A stretch of 64,000 nt of DNA from JANSYA01 sp965243385 (lineage in GTDB: Bacteria > Spirochaetota > Leptospiria > Leptospirales > Leptonemataceae): contig CBDEUV010000002.1 of assembly GCA_965243385.1 (NCBI GenBank), positions 868,001-932,000 on the forward strand, written 5' to 3'. Position numbers and translations under genes: made by a program. Below are positions 33,930 through 41,777 of this stretch, piece after piece; the stretch's first letter is position 1; each line of letters starts with the position of its first letter. The notes beneath the pieces were generated by a model, which was not told the origin of the DNA, searched no databases, and saw only the letters and a program-made list of their open reading frames with translations.

Positions 33930-34874
33930 ATGACCCTCACCCAGCTGCGGTACATCGTCGCCGTCGATCGCTACGGCGGATTCGCGCCGGCAGCCAAACA
34001 CTGTCTGGTCACTCAGCCGACCCTCAGCCTGCAGATTCAGAAAATCGAGCAGGAGATCGGCGCCGAAATCTTCGACCGGCGCAAAAACCCGGTGACGGCG
34101 ACCCACTACGGACGCCGCGTAATCGACCAGGCCCGGAGCGTACTGCGCGAAGCGGAAAAAATCGAAGAGCTGTTTCGCGAGGAAGAAGACGAACCTTCGG
34201 GTGAGATCACCCTGGGAATCATTCCGACCGTAGCGCCGGTACTCATGCCCGCGCTGTACGCAACGCTCGGCAAGAAATACGAACGCCTGCGCTTTCGCAT
34301 ATTCGAGCTGCCGACCACGCAGATCATCGAAAAGATGCGGGCCAGCGAAATCGAACTGGGGATTCTCGCCACGCCGCTGGGTTACAAAGACATCGTCGAG
34401 ATTCCTCTATATTATGAATCCTTCGTGGCCTATTTTCCCAAAGACTACGACGGCCCGCAGACCGACCTCGATCCCCACAGCGAACGGCCCGGCGGCTACG
34501 AGATGATTCTTTTGGGCGAAGATCACTGTTTTCGAGATCAATCGCTGCGGGTCTGCGGCAATCGCAACACGAGCCGCATCGAATGCGGGAGCCTCGAAAC
34601 CCTGATGAAGATGGTGGATCGTGGAGCGGGCATGACGCTTTTGCCGCAGCTGGCCGTGAGCGGCGCGACGGGCAAGAGCGGCTCGAAAAAAAATAAACGC
34701 GTCGCGACGTTTCGGGATCCGCAGCCCTCCCGGGAAATCAGTCTGGTACACCACCGGGATTTCTACAAAAAGCGGGTCTTCGACGCCATCCGCGATATCG
34801 TGCTGAAAGAAATTCCGGCAAATCTGCGTGAAAAAAAGGGCCGGCAGTTGCTCGACGTGGACGCCGGCGCTTGA
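33930..34874 (+). CDS. oxyR: Peroxide-sensing LysR regulator OxyR
   Basis: A 314-residue LysR-type regulator. The N-terminal helix-turn-helix is RYIVAVDRYGGFAPAAKHCL with LVTQPTLSLQIQ. The effector domain contains GEDHCFRDQSLRVC with Cys200 and Cys209, nine residues apart as the redox pair Cys199/Cys208 of E. coli OxyR, so it should form the peroxide-induced disulfide. It is just upstream of ahpC and ahpF on the same strand, the classic target genes. It is divergent from the NfeD/SPFH operon. Confidence 0.93.
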   Translation: MTLTQLRYIVAVDRYGGFAPAAKHCLVTQPTLSLQIQKIEQEIGAEIFDRRKNPVTATHYGRRVIDQARSVLREAEKIEELFREEEDEPSGEITLGIIPTVAPVLMPALYATLGKKYERLRFRIFELPTTQIIEKMRASEIELGILATPLGYKDIVEIPLYYESFVAYFPKDYDGPQTDLDPHSERPGGYEMILLGEDHCFRDQSLRVCGNRNTSRIECGSLETLMKMVDRGAGMTLLPQLAVSGATGKSGSKKNKRVATFRDPQPSREISLVHHRDFYKKRVFDAIRDIVLKEIPANLREKKGRQLLDVDAGA

Positions 34875-34882
34875 TTTCGCCC

Positions 34883-34949
34883 CTATTGATTTCGACTATG
34901 TCGCCATTTATCCTATTTATTTGATCTATTAGACCAAATCGGCTATGTT
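34883..34949 (+). promoter_or_regulatory. Putative ahpC promoter with spaced CTAT array
   Basis: An AT-rich island between oxyR and ahpC. TTGATC (34921-34926) and TATGTT (34944-34949) stand 17 nt apart, as expected for a sigma-70-type promoter. Five CTAT tetramers occur at 34883, 34896, 34913, 34926 and 34943, alternating 13 and 17 nt. OxyR sites are built of ATAG/CTAT half-sites, but the canonical alternating ATAG-N7-CTAT order is not present, so OxyR binding is only a guess. Transcription would begin near 34956 and run through the palindromic element. Confidence 0.45.
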
Positions 34950-34970
34950 CTCTTCAGATCCACAGAGGAC

Positions 34971-35096
34971 AGGCTGACGAAAAAGCCGCAAGTAGCGGCG
35001 CACGCCGCAATCTGCTTCGCAGATTGCTCGCAAACCCATGGGTGCGCCGCTACTTGCGGTCGATCAGCCTGCCCTGCGGCTGTTTTTCAACAGCCT
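34971..35096. repeat. 126-bp nested palindromic element with imperfect terminal inverted repeats (MITE-like)
   Basis: The ends are AGGCTGACGAAAAAGCCGCA on the left and, read in reverse complement, AGGCTGTTGAAAAACAGCCG on the right. Inside is an 18-bp perfect inverted repeat (CCGCAAGTAGCGGCGCAC at 34986-35003; its complement at 35042-35059), and within that a second hairpin GCAATCTGC-TTC-GCAGATTGC (35007-35027). A smaller CAGGCTGA/TCAGCCTG pair also frames the arms. No reading frame fits. No target duplication could be identified. The shape suggests a non-autonomous transposable or REP-type element lying in the ahpC leader. Confidence 0.65.
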
Positions 35097-35125
35097 CAGG
35101 ATCACTGCATAAGAGGAGCAATAGC

Positions 35126-35689
35126 ATGTCTAAAATCAACCAGCGCATTCCCAATTTCAAAGTGGAAGCATACCACAACGGCGATTTCAAAACCATCACC
35201 GATACCGACGTAATCGGCAAATGGTCGGTCTTTTTCTTTTACCCGGCCGATTTCACCTTTGTATGCCCCACCGAACTGGGAGATCTGGCTGACTACTACA
35301 AAGAGCTGCAGGACGCAGGCGTGGAAGTCTACTCCGTATCGACGGACACCCACTTCACGCACAAAGCCTGGCACGATACGAGCGACACCATCGGCAAAAT
35401 CAATTTCCCGATGCTCGGCGACCCGGCAGGCGTGCTCACCCGCGGCTTCGACGTGATGATCGAAGAAGACGGCCTGGCTCTGCGCGGCACCTTCGTCGCG
35501 GATCCCTCCGGCACGATCAAAATTCAAGAAGTGCACGATCTGGGCATCGGCCGTTCCGCTCAGGAACTGGTGCGCAAGGTCAAAGCGGCTCAGTATGTAG
35601 CCGAGCATGACGGCGAAGTTTGCCCGGCGAACTGGCAGCCCGGCGACGAGACCCTGACCCCCGGTCTGGATCTGGTCGGCAAAATCTGA
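35126..35689 (+). CDS. ahpC: Alkyl hydroperoxide reductase subunit C (2-Cys peroxiredoxin)
   Basis: A 187-residue AhpC/Prx1 peroxiredoxin of exact family length. The peroxidatic Cys47 is in FTFVCPTELGDL and the resolving Cys166 in GEVCPANWQPG. It reduces hydrogen peroxide and organic hydroperoxides and is reduced in turn by AhpF. The start is set by a good AGAGGAG (35112-35118) 7 nt before the ATG; readings further upstream run into the palindromic element. It is preceded by oxyR and followed by ahpF, so regulation by OxyR is likely. Confidence 0.97.
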   Translation: MSKINQRIPNFKVEAYHNGDFKTITDTDVIGKWSVFFFYPADFTFVCPTELGDLADYYKELQDAGVEVYSVSTDTHFTHKAWHDTSDTIGKINFPMLGDPAGVLTRGFDVMIEEDGLALRGTFVADPSGTIKIQEVHDLGIGRSAQELVRKVKAAQYVAEHDGEVCPANWQPGDETLTPGLDLVGKI

Positions 35690-35710
35690 GAATCGATCAA
35701 TCGTTTCGGC

Positions 35711-35755
35711 GTCGCGGTCTCCGCAGCTGCTACCGCGCAGCACGGGGGCCGCGAC
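35711..35755 (+). terminator. Nested hairpin between ahpC and ahpF (possible attenuating terminator)
   Basis: GTCGCGG (35711-35717) pairs with CCGCGAC (35749-35755), and an inner GCTGC/GCAGC pair lies between them. It is followed by GACCTTTTCGC, a weak T run, so termination would be partial. Such an element could keep ahpC expression above ahpF. An AT-rich stretch with TATAAA follows (about 35772-35790) and could be a second promoter for ahpF. Confidence 0.4.
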
Positions 35756-35873
35756 GACCTTTTCGCAATTATAAAATATTTATATTATCAACGAACGCAA
35801 TTATTCACCGCGATTCATTCGCAATCATCAAAACAACCTATTCAAGAAATTTGCAAGCCAATCGGAGAGACCA

Positions 35874-37553
35874 ATGTTAGACGCAGCCATCAAAAAGCAG
35901 CTGAACGAATATTTCCAAAAACTGGACCAACCGGTAATTCTGCGCACCTATTCAGGCGAGCACGCCAAAAAAGACGAGCTGCACAGGATGCTGAAAGACA
36001 TCGCCGGGCTCAGCGATCATATCACCCTCGAAGCGGCGGCCGCTGAAGACGCGGCCCACGCGGCGGGCGATCCCGAAGGACCGCTGCGCTTTGACGTGCT
36101 GAATCCCGGACGCGAAACAGGCATTCGTTTCAGCGGCATTCCCGGCGGCCACGAATTCAGCTCGCTGATCCTGGCGATTCTGCAGACCGGCGGCTCGGCC
36201 TTAAAGCTCGACGGCGGCATTCAGAAATTCGCGAAGGGCATACAGGCGCCGCTGCGCTTTCAAACCGTCGTCTCGCTTTCCTGCCACAACTGCCCGGACG
36301 TCGTGCAGACTCTGAATTCATTCAGTCTATTGAACGAAAATATTTCGCACGAGATGATCGAAGGCGGCGTATTTCCGGAGTTCGTCGAGAAACACAAAGT
36401 CCAGGGCGTGCCCGCGGTATTCTTGAACGGCGAACCCTTTGCAAACGGTAAGCTCGACGCCGGTCAGATCATCGATAAACTGATTCAGTATCTGCCCGCG
36501 AACGACGCGACCGGCGCCGATGCGGGCGAAACGCAGGCCGCCGACGAACAACCCGAGGAATTTGACGTGGTCGTGGTCGGCGGCGGCCCCGCCGGCGTGG
36601 CTTCGGCGATTTACAGCGCGCGCAAAGGACTGAAAGTCGCGGTCGTCGCGGATCGTCTGGGCGGGCAGGTCAAAGATACGATGGGGATCGAAAACCTGAT
36701 CGCGCTGGCGAAAACCACGGGACCGGAACTGACCCAGTCGCTATCCGAACTGCTCGGCTCGCACGACATCTCGGTGAAAGAACACCTGCGCGTCGAAAAC
36801 ATCGCAAGCGGTGAACGCGACTACGATCGCAAGCTGGTGACTCTGAATACCGGCGAACGACTGGCGAGCCACACTGTGGTTCTGGCGACCGGAGCGAAGT
36901 GGCGCGAACTGAACGTGCCCGGCGAAAAAGAATTTCTCGGTAAAGGCGTGGCCTACTGCCCGCACTGCGACGGCCCTTTTTTCAAAGGCAAGGACGTCGC
37001 GGTCATCGGCGGCGGCAACTCCGGCGTCGAAGCCGCGCTCGATCTGGCGGGCATCGTAAAATCGGTGACAGTCGTGGAATTCTCGGACAGCCTGAAAGCC
37101 GACCAGGTATTGCTCGACCGCCTGGATCGTACGCAGAATATTTCAGCGATCGTCAACGCGGCGACCAGCCAGGTGCTGAACGACGGCGATAAAGTCACCG
37201 GCCTGAAATACAAGGACCGGGCCGACGCAGAGGACGCTCCGGAACGGGACGTCGTCGTCGACGGGGTCTTCGTACAGATCGGGCTCCTGCCGAACACCGG
37301 CTTCGTCAAAGACCTGGTCGAATGCAATCGCTTCGGCGAAATCGTCATCGACGACGCCTGTCGCACGAACGTGCCGGGCGTCTTCGCCTGCGGCGACGCG
37401 ACCACGACGCCTTATAAACAAATCGTCGTGGCCCTGGGCGAAGGCGCGAAGGCTTCGCTTTCGGCTTTCGAATATTTGCTGAAGCTGCCGCAAGAGGTAT
37501 CAGCGATGACGCCTGAGCAGCCTCGCGAAGCCGCCACGACGGCGGTCGCCTGA
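35874..37553 (+). CDS. ahpF: Alkyl hydroperoxide reductase subunit F (flavin disulfide reductase)
   Basis: A 559-residue AhpF. The N-terminal double-thioredoxin-fold domain has the redox pair Cys137-His-Asn-Cys140 (SLSCHNCPDV) and VQGVPAVFLNG. The FAD domain begins at VVVVGGGPAGVASAIYSARKG (in part), the NAD(P)H domain has VAVIGGGNSGVEAALDLA, and the catalytic pair is Cys362-Pro-His-Cys365 (GVAYCPHCDGPFF). CGDATTTPYKQ binds FAD. It passes electrons from NADH to AhpC. The length is slightly above the usual 520 because of a short insertion near residue 60 and a C-terminal tail. GGAGAGA precedes the ATG. Confidence 0.96.
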   Translation: MLDAAIKKQLNEYFQKLDQPVILRTYSGEHAKKDELHRMLKDIAGLSDHITLEAAAAEDAAHAAGDPEGPLRFDVLNPGRETGIRFSGIPGGHEFSSLILAILQTGGSALKLDGGIQKFAKGIQAPLRFQTVVSLSCHNCPDVVQTLNSFSLLNENISHEMIEGGVFPEFVEKHKVQGVPAVFLNGEPFANGKLDAGQIIDKLIQYLPANDATGADAGETQAADEQPEEFDVVVVGGGPAGVASAIYSARKGLKVAVVADRLGGQVKDTMGIENLIALAKTTGPELTQSLSELLGSHDISVKEHLRVENIASGERDYDRKLVTLNTGERLASHTVVLATGAKWRELNVPGEKEFLGKGVAYCPHCDGPFFKGKDVAVIGGGNSGVEAALDLAGIVKSVTVVEFSDSLKADQVLLDRLDRTQNISAIVNAATSQVLNDGDKVTGLKYKDRADAEDAPERDVVVDGVFVQIGLLPNTGFVKDLVECNRFGEIVIDDACRTNVPGVFACGDATTTPYKQIVVALGEGAKASLSAFEYLLKLPQEVSAMTPEQPREAATTAVA

Positions 37554-37570
37554 CCGGTCAAAGCAGCGAG

Positions 37571-37615
37571 TCCGCGCGACGCCGCCGAACGGGAGCTTGT
37601 CCGGCGTCGCGCGGA
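37571..37615. repeat. 14-bp perfect inverted repeat after ahpF
   Basis: TCCGCGCGACGCCG (37571-37584) is followed after a 17-nt loop by its exact reverse complement (37602-37615). It starts 18 nt after the ahpF stop. With no T run it is not a standard intrinsic terminator in either direction; it may block 3' exonucleases or be a REP-like element. Confidence 0.7.
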
Positions 37616-37720
37616 TATACACAAACGCTCGCCGGCCGGCGCGAAGTCGCGTATATTTATACAGTCCACAATTCAATTCCCAGGGCCCGCCATCATAATA
37701 TGAGCAGTGCTTCTCAAGTT

Positions 37721-37758
37721 CCCGGTGACTTGCTCAAAAGAGTCCCGGGATTTTTTTT
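37721..37758 (+). terminator. Rho-independent terminator
   Basis: CCCGGTGAC (37721-37729) pairs with GTCCCGGG (37742-37749) with one bulged T, leaving a 12-nt loop, and is followed by A and eight T residues (37751-37758). It is on the plus strand 168 nt after ahpF and could end the ahpF transcript or a short RNA starting in the AT-rich 37655-37700 segment. Confidence 0.75.
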
Positions 37759-38013
37759 GCTCTGCGACGAGTGCGAGGTGCGTGAGGGGCGCGCGATTTT
37801 TTACTTGCCCGCGAACGCAGCGAGCGCTTCGCTGCCCCCGGCCTGCAAGGGCCGCTCTATGGAAATCTACAGCCTCCGCTAATTCTCATCAGGAACAGCC
37901 GTACCATTCTTACGGTTGCGCGCCGTTCCGCCCGACCCACGCGACAAATCGCAGCGTCGTTTGTATGGACGCGCTACGCGCACTCTCACGTGGAACGCAA
38001 CGGAGATTTCCAT
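37759..38013. other. Non-coding stretch before the ABC-F gene
   Basis: The whole gap from ahpF to the ABC-F gene is 460 nt and contains the inverted repeat and the terminator listed separately. In this last part no convincing gene is seen: short open frames lack family similarity, and the first of them is crossed by the terminator. The promoter of the ABC-F gene is presumably here, but no clear -35/-10 was found. Confidence 0.4.
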
Positions 38014-39528
38014 ATGCATGCTCTTCTTGAGCTTCGTAACGCGAGCGCCAGCTTCGCGGATCATCTGTGCTTCGAGAATTTTCACGCGCGGCTGCACCCC
38101 GGCGACCGCATCGGCGTGATCGGTCCGAACGGCTGCGGGAAAAGCTCGCTCCTGCGCATCATCGAACGCGGCGCCGCGCCAGCAAGCGACTCCGCTTCGA
38201 ATTCAGCTTATGCCGACGGCCTGGAAGGCGAGCTTACGGGCGCCCGCGGACTGCGGGTCCTGCGCATGGATCAGTTCCCCGCCGCTCCCGGCCGGCAGAG
38301 CGGCGGGGAACGGGTTCAGCATGAATTCGCGCGCTTACTGCGCCAGTCGCCCGATCTGCTCCTGCTCGACGAACCCGGCAATCATCTCGACGCGAAGCAT
38401 CGCCGCCGGATGCTGCGCCAGCTGCGCACCTTCGACGGTACACTTGTGATCGTAACCCACGACGTCGAAATTCTGCGCGAATGCTGCGCAAAGCTATGGG
38501 TCTTCGAAGCCCGGCCCGCGCATATCGCCGCCCGCTTTGACATACGCGTCTTCGACGGCGGTATCGACGCTTACCGCCGGGAGAGCGCGTACGAGAAACG
38601 GGCGCACGAGACGGAACGCGACGAGTTACGATCTCGCGAGCGAAAGCTCCAACAGGATCGCCAGCGCGAAATTCGCCGGGCCGCCGGCAGCCGGCGCGCG
38701 AACCGCGGCGAAAGCGATCGCAATCTGCTGCGCAAAATGCAGGACCGGGGTTCGCGTACCGCCGGCAAACACGGCCGCCGCTCCGCAAACCAGGCGAGCG
38801 AGCTCAAGGCGGACGTCGCGGCCCATCGCGAACGAGACCGCCGTGCGCGCGAAGCGCGCTTTCGTTTTGAAGCGCTTCCGCCGAAACCAGGCGGGCAGGC
38901 GATTCTGAGCGTGCGCGACGGCGCTCTGGCATTTGGGACGCCGCTCTTCGCCCCGGTCAGTTTCATGCTGCAGCCCGGCGAAAGCCTGGCGCTGGTCGGC
39001 GAGAACGGAGCCGGCAAGAGCACCCTGTTGAGATCGCTCTCCGGGGGGCAGACCGCCGCCCGCCGCACAGGCGAATGGTATCTGCCCGCGCCGGCGAATC
39101 GCAAGGACCAGCCGGGCGGCGAACGCATCGCCTGGATCGAACAATTCTTTCAGCAGCTTCCGACGCACGGCAGCGTGCTGGAAGCGCTGCGGAACATACG
39201 GCCGGACTGGGATCACGCGCAATTGCGCCGCCACCTGAACGACGCGCTCTTTTCGACCAACGCGGACATTTCCCGGCCGGTCAGTGCGCTATCCGGCGGC
39301 GAACGAGCTCGATTGAGCTTCGCCTGCATCGCCGCCAGACCGCCGGCGCTGCTGCTGCTCGACGAGATCAACAATCATCTCGATCTGGCGACCCGGGCGG
39401 CGATCGCGGAGGCCCTCCGGTCGTACTGCGCGGCCGGCGGAGCGCTCTTGATCGTATCGCACGATCCGGAATTTCTGGAGGCGGCGGGGGTGAGCGCCGA
39501 ACTGCGGCTGAAGGCGGCGAATCCATGA
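38014..39528 (+). CDS. ABC-F family ATPase with shortened first nucleotide-binding domain
   Basis: A 504-residue soluble twin-ATPase. NBD1 has Walker A GPNGCGKSS, Q-loop LRMDQFP, signature QSGGERV, Walker B LLLLDEPGNHLD and H-loop VTHD; NBD2 has GENGAGKST, Q-loop IEQFF, ALSGGERARLS, LLLLDEINNHLD and VSHD. ABC-F proteins act on ribosomes, several giving antibiotic resistance. In NBD1 only about 10 residues separate the Q-loop from the signature, so the helical subdomain is nearly absent. The linker between NBDs is long, charged and helical (about 205-285). The ATG with GGAGA 8 nt upstream was chosen over a GTG eight codons earlier. No membrane partner is adjacent. Confidence 0.9.
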   Translation: MHALLELRNASASFADHLCFENFHARLHPGDRIGVIGPNGCGKSSLLRIIERGAAPASDSASNSAYADGLEGELTGARGLRVLRMDQFPAAPGRQSGGERVQHEFARLLRQSPDLLLLDEPGNHLDAKHRRRMLRQLRTFDGTLVIVTHDVEILRECCAKLWVFEARPAHIAARFDIRVFDGGIDAYRRESAYEKRAHETERDELRSRERKLQQDRQREIRRAAGSRRANRGESDRNLLRKMQDRGSRTAGKHGRRSANQASELKADVAAHRERDRRAREARFRFEALPPKPGGQAILSVRDGALAFGTPLFAPVSFMLQPGESLALVGENGAGKSTLLRSLSGGQTAARRTGEWYLPAPANRKDQPGGERIAWIEQFFQQLPTHGSVLEALRNIRPDWDHAQLRRHLNDALFSTNADISRPVSALSGGERARLSFACIAARPPALLLLDEINNHLDLATRAAIAEALRSYCAAGGALLIVSHDPEFLEAAGVSAELRLKAANP

Positions 39529-39621
39529 AGCTGCATGCGAAGCGGGGGCGGCTTTTCTTCACAATCCGCAACGCATGCAAGAATTGCTTAACAATTCCAG
39601 GGCGTGTGAATATCTGAGTCG

Positions 39622-40212
39622 GTGAGCGAATCCGCGAACCGAAACGATGCCCCCGGTCACCCCGCCTATCCGCCCGGCGGGATCATGATCTGGCTGATCG
39701 TATCGGTCGAACTGATGACTTTTATCCCGGCCCTGATCTGGTTCATGGCCGAACGTTCCCTGCAGGCCGACGTCTTCCAGGCGTCGGCGGCGTTGCTCAA
39801 CCCGCTGGCCGGAACGATCAATACGATCCTGTTATTAACCAGCGGCTGGCTGATGGCCAGCGCAATCACGGCTCTGCGCAAGCGGCAGGAGGCGCACGCT
39901 CAGAAATTTCTGGGCGCTACGATTTTCGCCGGCTGTTCGTTCCTGGTAGTTAAGAGTTTCGAGTACTGGCAGAAACTGGAAGCCGGACTGGATCTGAGGC
40001 ACAACGACTATTTTACGTTTTACTGGCTGCTCACCGGCTTCCACTTCGTGCACGTCGCTGTGGGCGTCTTCTTGCTCGCGATCATGTGGTTCGGTCTCAA
40101 AGGACGGCGTTACTCCGGCGATGATTATTATGACATTGAAACCAGCGGCGTATTCTGGCATATGTGCGATTTGATCTGGATACTGGTGTTCCCGATCTTC
40201 TACCTGATTTAG
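39622..40212 (+). CDS. Heme-copper oxidase subunit III family protein (NorE-like)
   Basis: A 196-residue membrane protein with five hydrophobic segments and the subunit-III pattern: IMIWLIVSVELMTF at the start, LLLTSGWLMASAITALR, VVKSFEYWQKL and the end TGFHFVHVAVG...WHMCDLIWILVFPIFYLI. The short five-helix form resembles NorE, an accessory of nitric oxide reductase, rather than a full cytochrome oxidase subunit III. It starts with GTG. The subunit-IV/NorF-like gene follows after 13 nt. No oxidase or norCB gene is in the window, so the partner enzyme must be elsewhere if it exists. Confidence 0.82.
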   Translation: MSESANRNDAPGHPAYPPGGIMIWLIVSVELMTFIPALIWFMAERSLQADVFQASAALLNPLAGTINTILLLTSGWLMASAITALRKRQEAHAQKFLGATIFAGCSFLVVKSFEYWQKLEAGLDLRHNDYFTFYWLLTGFHFVHVAVGVFLLAIMWFGLKGRRYSGDDYYDIETSGVFWHMCDLIWILVFPIFYLI

Positions 40213-40225
40213 AGCTCGACTCAGC

Positions 40226-40474
40226 ATGCAAAACTATCGGACGAATACGATTCTGTGGCTGGCGCTCTGCGCGCTGGTGGTCTTCGCGTTTTTATATGCG
40301 GAACACCAGGGCGCGGGATTTCTGTTTTTAATCCTGGCGGTCACCGCCTTAAAATTCACGGCGATCGCCCTGCAGTTTATGGAGCTGAGACACGCGCATC
40401 TGGTGTGGCCCGCCTGGCTGCTGGCGCTGCTGTTGTTTTATGCGGTCGGCATTCTGAGCTTCGTCGGGCAGTGA
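40226..40474 (+). CDS. Cytochrome c oxidase subunit IV-like small membrane protein (NorF-like)
   Basis: An 82-residue protein with three hydrophobic segments (TILWLALCALVVFAFLYA, FLFLILAVTALKFTAIALQF, VWPAWLLALLLFYAVGILSF) and the family element QFMELRHAH between helices 2 and 3. It belongs to the prokaryotic COX4/NorF group. It is co-transcribed with the NorE-like gene 13 nt upstream. Such pairs help assembly or function of nitric oxide reductase or an oxidase; which one here is unknown. Confidence 0.82.
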   Translation: MQNYRTNTILWLALCALVVFAFLYAEHQGAGFLFLILAVTALKFTAIALQFMELRHAHLVWPAWLLALLLFYAVGILSFVGQ

Positions 40475-40523
40475 ACGGGCTCTGGAATTGGGGTATGGTG
40501 CCCTCCGCCCGAAGCTCGAGGAA

Positions 40524-40540
40524 CCGCTCCAGGGGAGCGG
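40524..40540. repeat. 7-bp hairpin CCGCTCC-AGG-GGAGCGG
   Basis: A perfect 7-bp stem with a 3-nt loop, 50 nt after the NorF-like gene. The downstream sequence is A-rich (GAAAAATTCTAAAAAAAAG), so it is not a standard plus-strand terminator. It may be a processing or weak termination site ahead of the sigma factor gene. Confidence 0.4.
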
Positions 40541-40608
40541 GAATCGCCTGAAAAATTCTAAAAAAAAGTACACCGCCCCGGGGTCTTCCGGGTCTTAGTT
40601 ATAGCACC

Positions 40609-41646
40609 GTGCAGACTTCGAAGATCATCAAAAGCGCCCGGACGGCCCGGCTGGCGAAAACCGCTTCCGCGGTACGTCGAGTTTTGCCCGCAGATATGCG
40701 CAAAGCTGGCCGCCGAACCGCCCGCCTGGTGCGCCGGGCCCGCAGCGCCAGCCCCCGTCATCGGCGGCGCGCCGCCCGGGCCCTCGTTCGTCTGCATGAA
40801 AGCCGGGCTCGGGCCTACGCTCGCGCCATCCTGAAAGACGCGGATCTGGCGGAAGACGCCGTTCAGGAGGCCTGGCTGGACTGCTTTCGAAACCTGAATT
40901 CCCTCCGAGAACCAGGCGCCTTCGCCTACTGGTTTCGCCGCCTGGTTTTCAAACAGTGCGACCGCATTCGACGCCGCGCCGACTTTCGCGAATTGCAGGG
41001 CGATCCGGCTGATTTAGAAGCGGCCGCCGCGGACGCAGGCGACGGCTGGCTGCGGGGCAAAGCTGACACGAATGATCCGGCGAAGATCGTGGGCGACAAA
41101 CTGGAACGCCGCGAAATCCGCCGGCGACTCTTCGCGATCTATCGGCGGCTTTCAAGAGCGGACCGGCGATTGGTCCGCATGCGTTTTTTAGAAGAGCGTC
41201 CCTACCAGGAAATCGCGCACGAGCTGGGGATTACCACCGACACGATCAAAAACCGCATTCGTATATTACGTAAGAGTGTGCGGCCGGCCATTCAATCCGA
41301 TGCGGGTTATGGACTTCCCGGCGCGTTTCGCGCGCTCTCTTCCGCGCGCCTGGCCCGGCTGGCGCGAACCAGTCGGCCGGTCGACGGCGGCGCATCGGTT
41401 CCAGGAGCGGCCGCAGGGTATGCAACGCCCTTCGTTCCTGTAAACGAACCGGCCGGCGATCTGCATCAAGATCCGCTGCGCGATTTCGTGGCGCCGCGTC
41501 CCCCGCTCGTGCATCGCAATCCGGCCGTGCTTGCGCCCACAAGCCCGCAGATCCCCGCGGCTATGCCGGCGGAAACGATCGTCGACCCGGCGCAGAACGA
41601 GCGCCAGACCGCTCTGGACCTACGCTGCAACCGTTCGATCGCCTGA
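40609..41646 (+). CDS. ECF-type RNA polymerase sigma factor with N- and C-terminal extensions
   Basis: A 345-residue sigma-70 family protein. Region 2 covers about 60-130 (RAYARAILKDADLAEDAVQE, then WLDCFRNLNSLREPGAFAYW, FRRLVFKQCDRIRRR), and region 4 about 165-225 (SRADRRLVRMRFLEERPYQE with helix-turn-helix EIAHELGITTDTIKNRIR). Sixty very Arg-rich residues precede region 2; an internal ATG at 40696 could shorten them. The C-terminal 120 residues are Pro/Ala-rich without a recognised fold and may be regulatory. GTG start with no clear ribosome-binding site. No anti-sigma factor is adjacent. Confidence 0.85.
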   Translation: MQTSKIIKSARTARLAKTASAVRRVLPADMRKAGRRTARLVRRARSASPRHRRRAARALVRLHESRARAYARAILKDADLAEDAVQEAWLDCFRNLNSLREPGAFAYWFRRLVFKQCDRIRRRADFRELQGDPADLEAAAADAGDGWLRGKADTNDPAKIVGDKLERREIRRRLFAIYRRLSRADRRLVRMRFLEERPYQEIAHELGITTDTIKNRIRILRKSVRPAIQSDAGYGLPGAFRALSSARLARLARTSRPVDGGASVPGAAAGYATPFVPVNEPAGDLHQDPLRDFVAPRPPLVHRNPAVLAPTSPQIPAAMPAETIVDPAQNERQTALDLRCNRSIA

Positions 41647-41777
41647 GCGTCTCGCCCGCCAGGCCCGTTAGAACCATTCCTGATTCGTACCCGCGTTTCA
41701 CTTTTCACTTTTCGCACGAAACGAAACACGATCGACTTTCGCGTACACCGACGCGCTTTCGCCTGGGTCTATATCAT

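Noticed and set aside
37700..37882. A 60-codon frame after ahpF
   Set aside because: An intrinsic terminator (37721-37758) lies inside its first third, no ribosome-binding site is seen and no family is recognised; a leader peptide cannot be excluded but is not supported.
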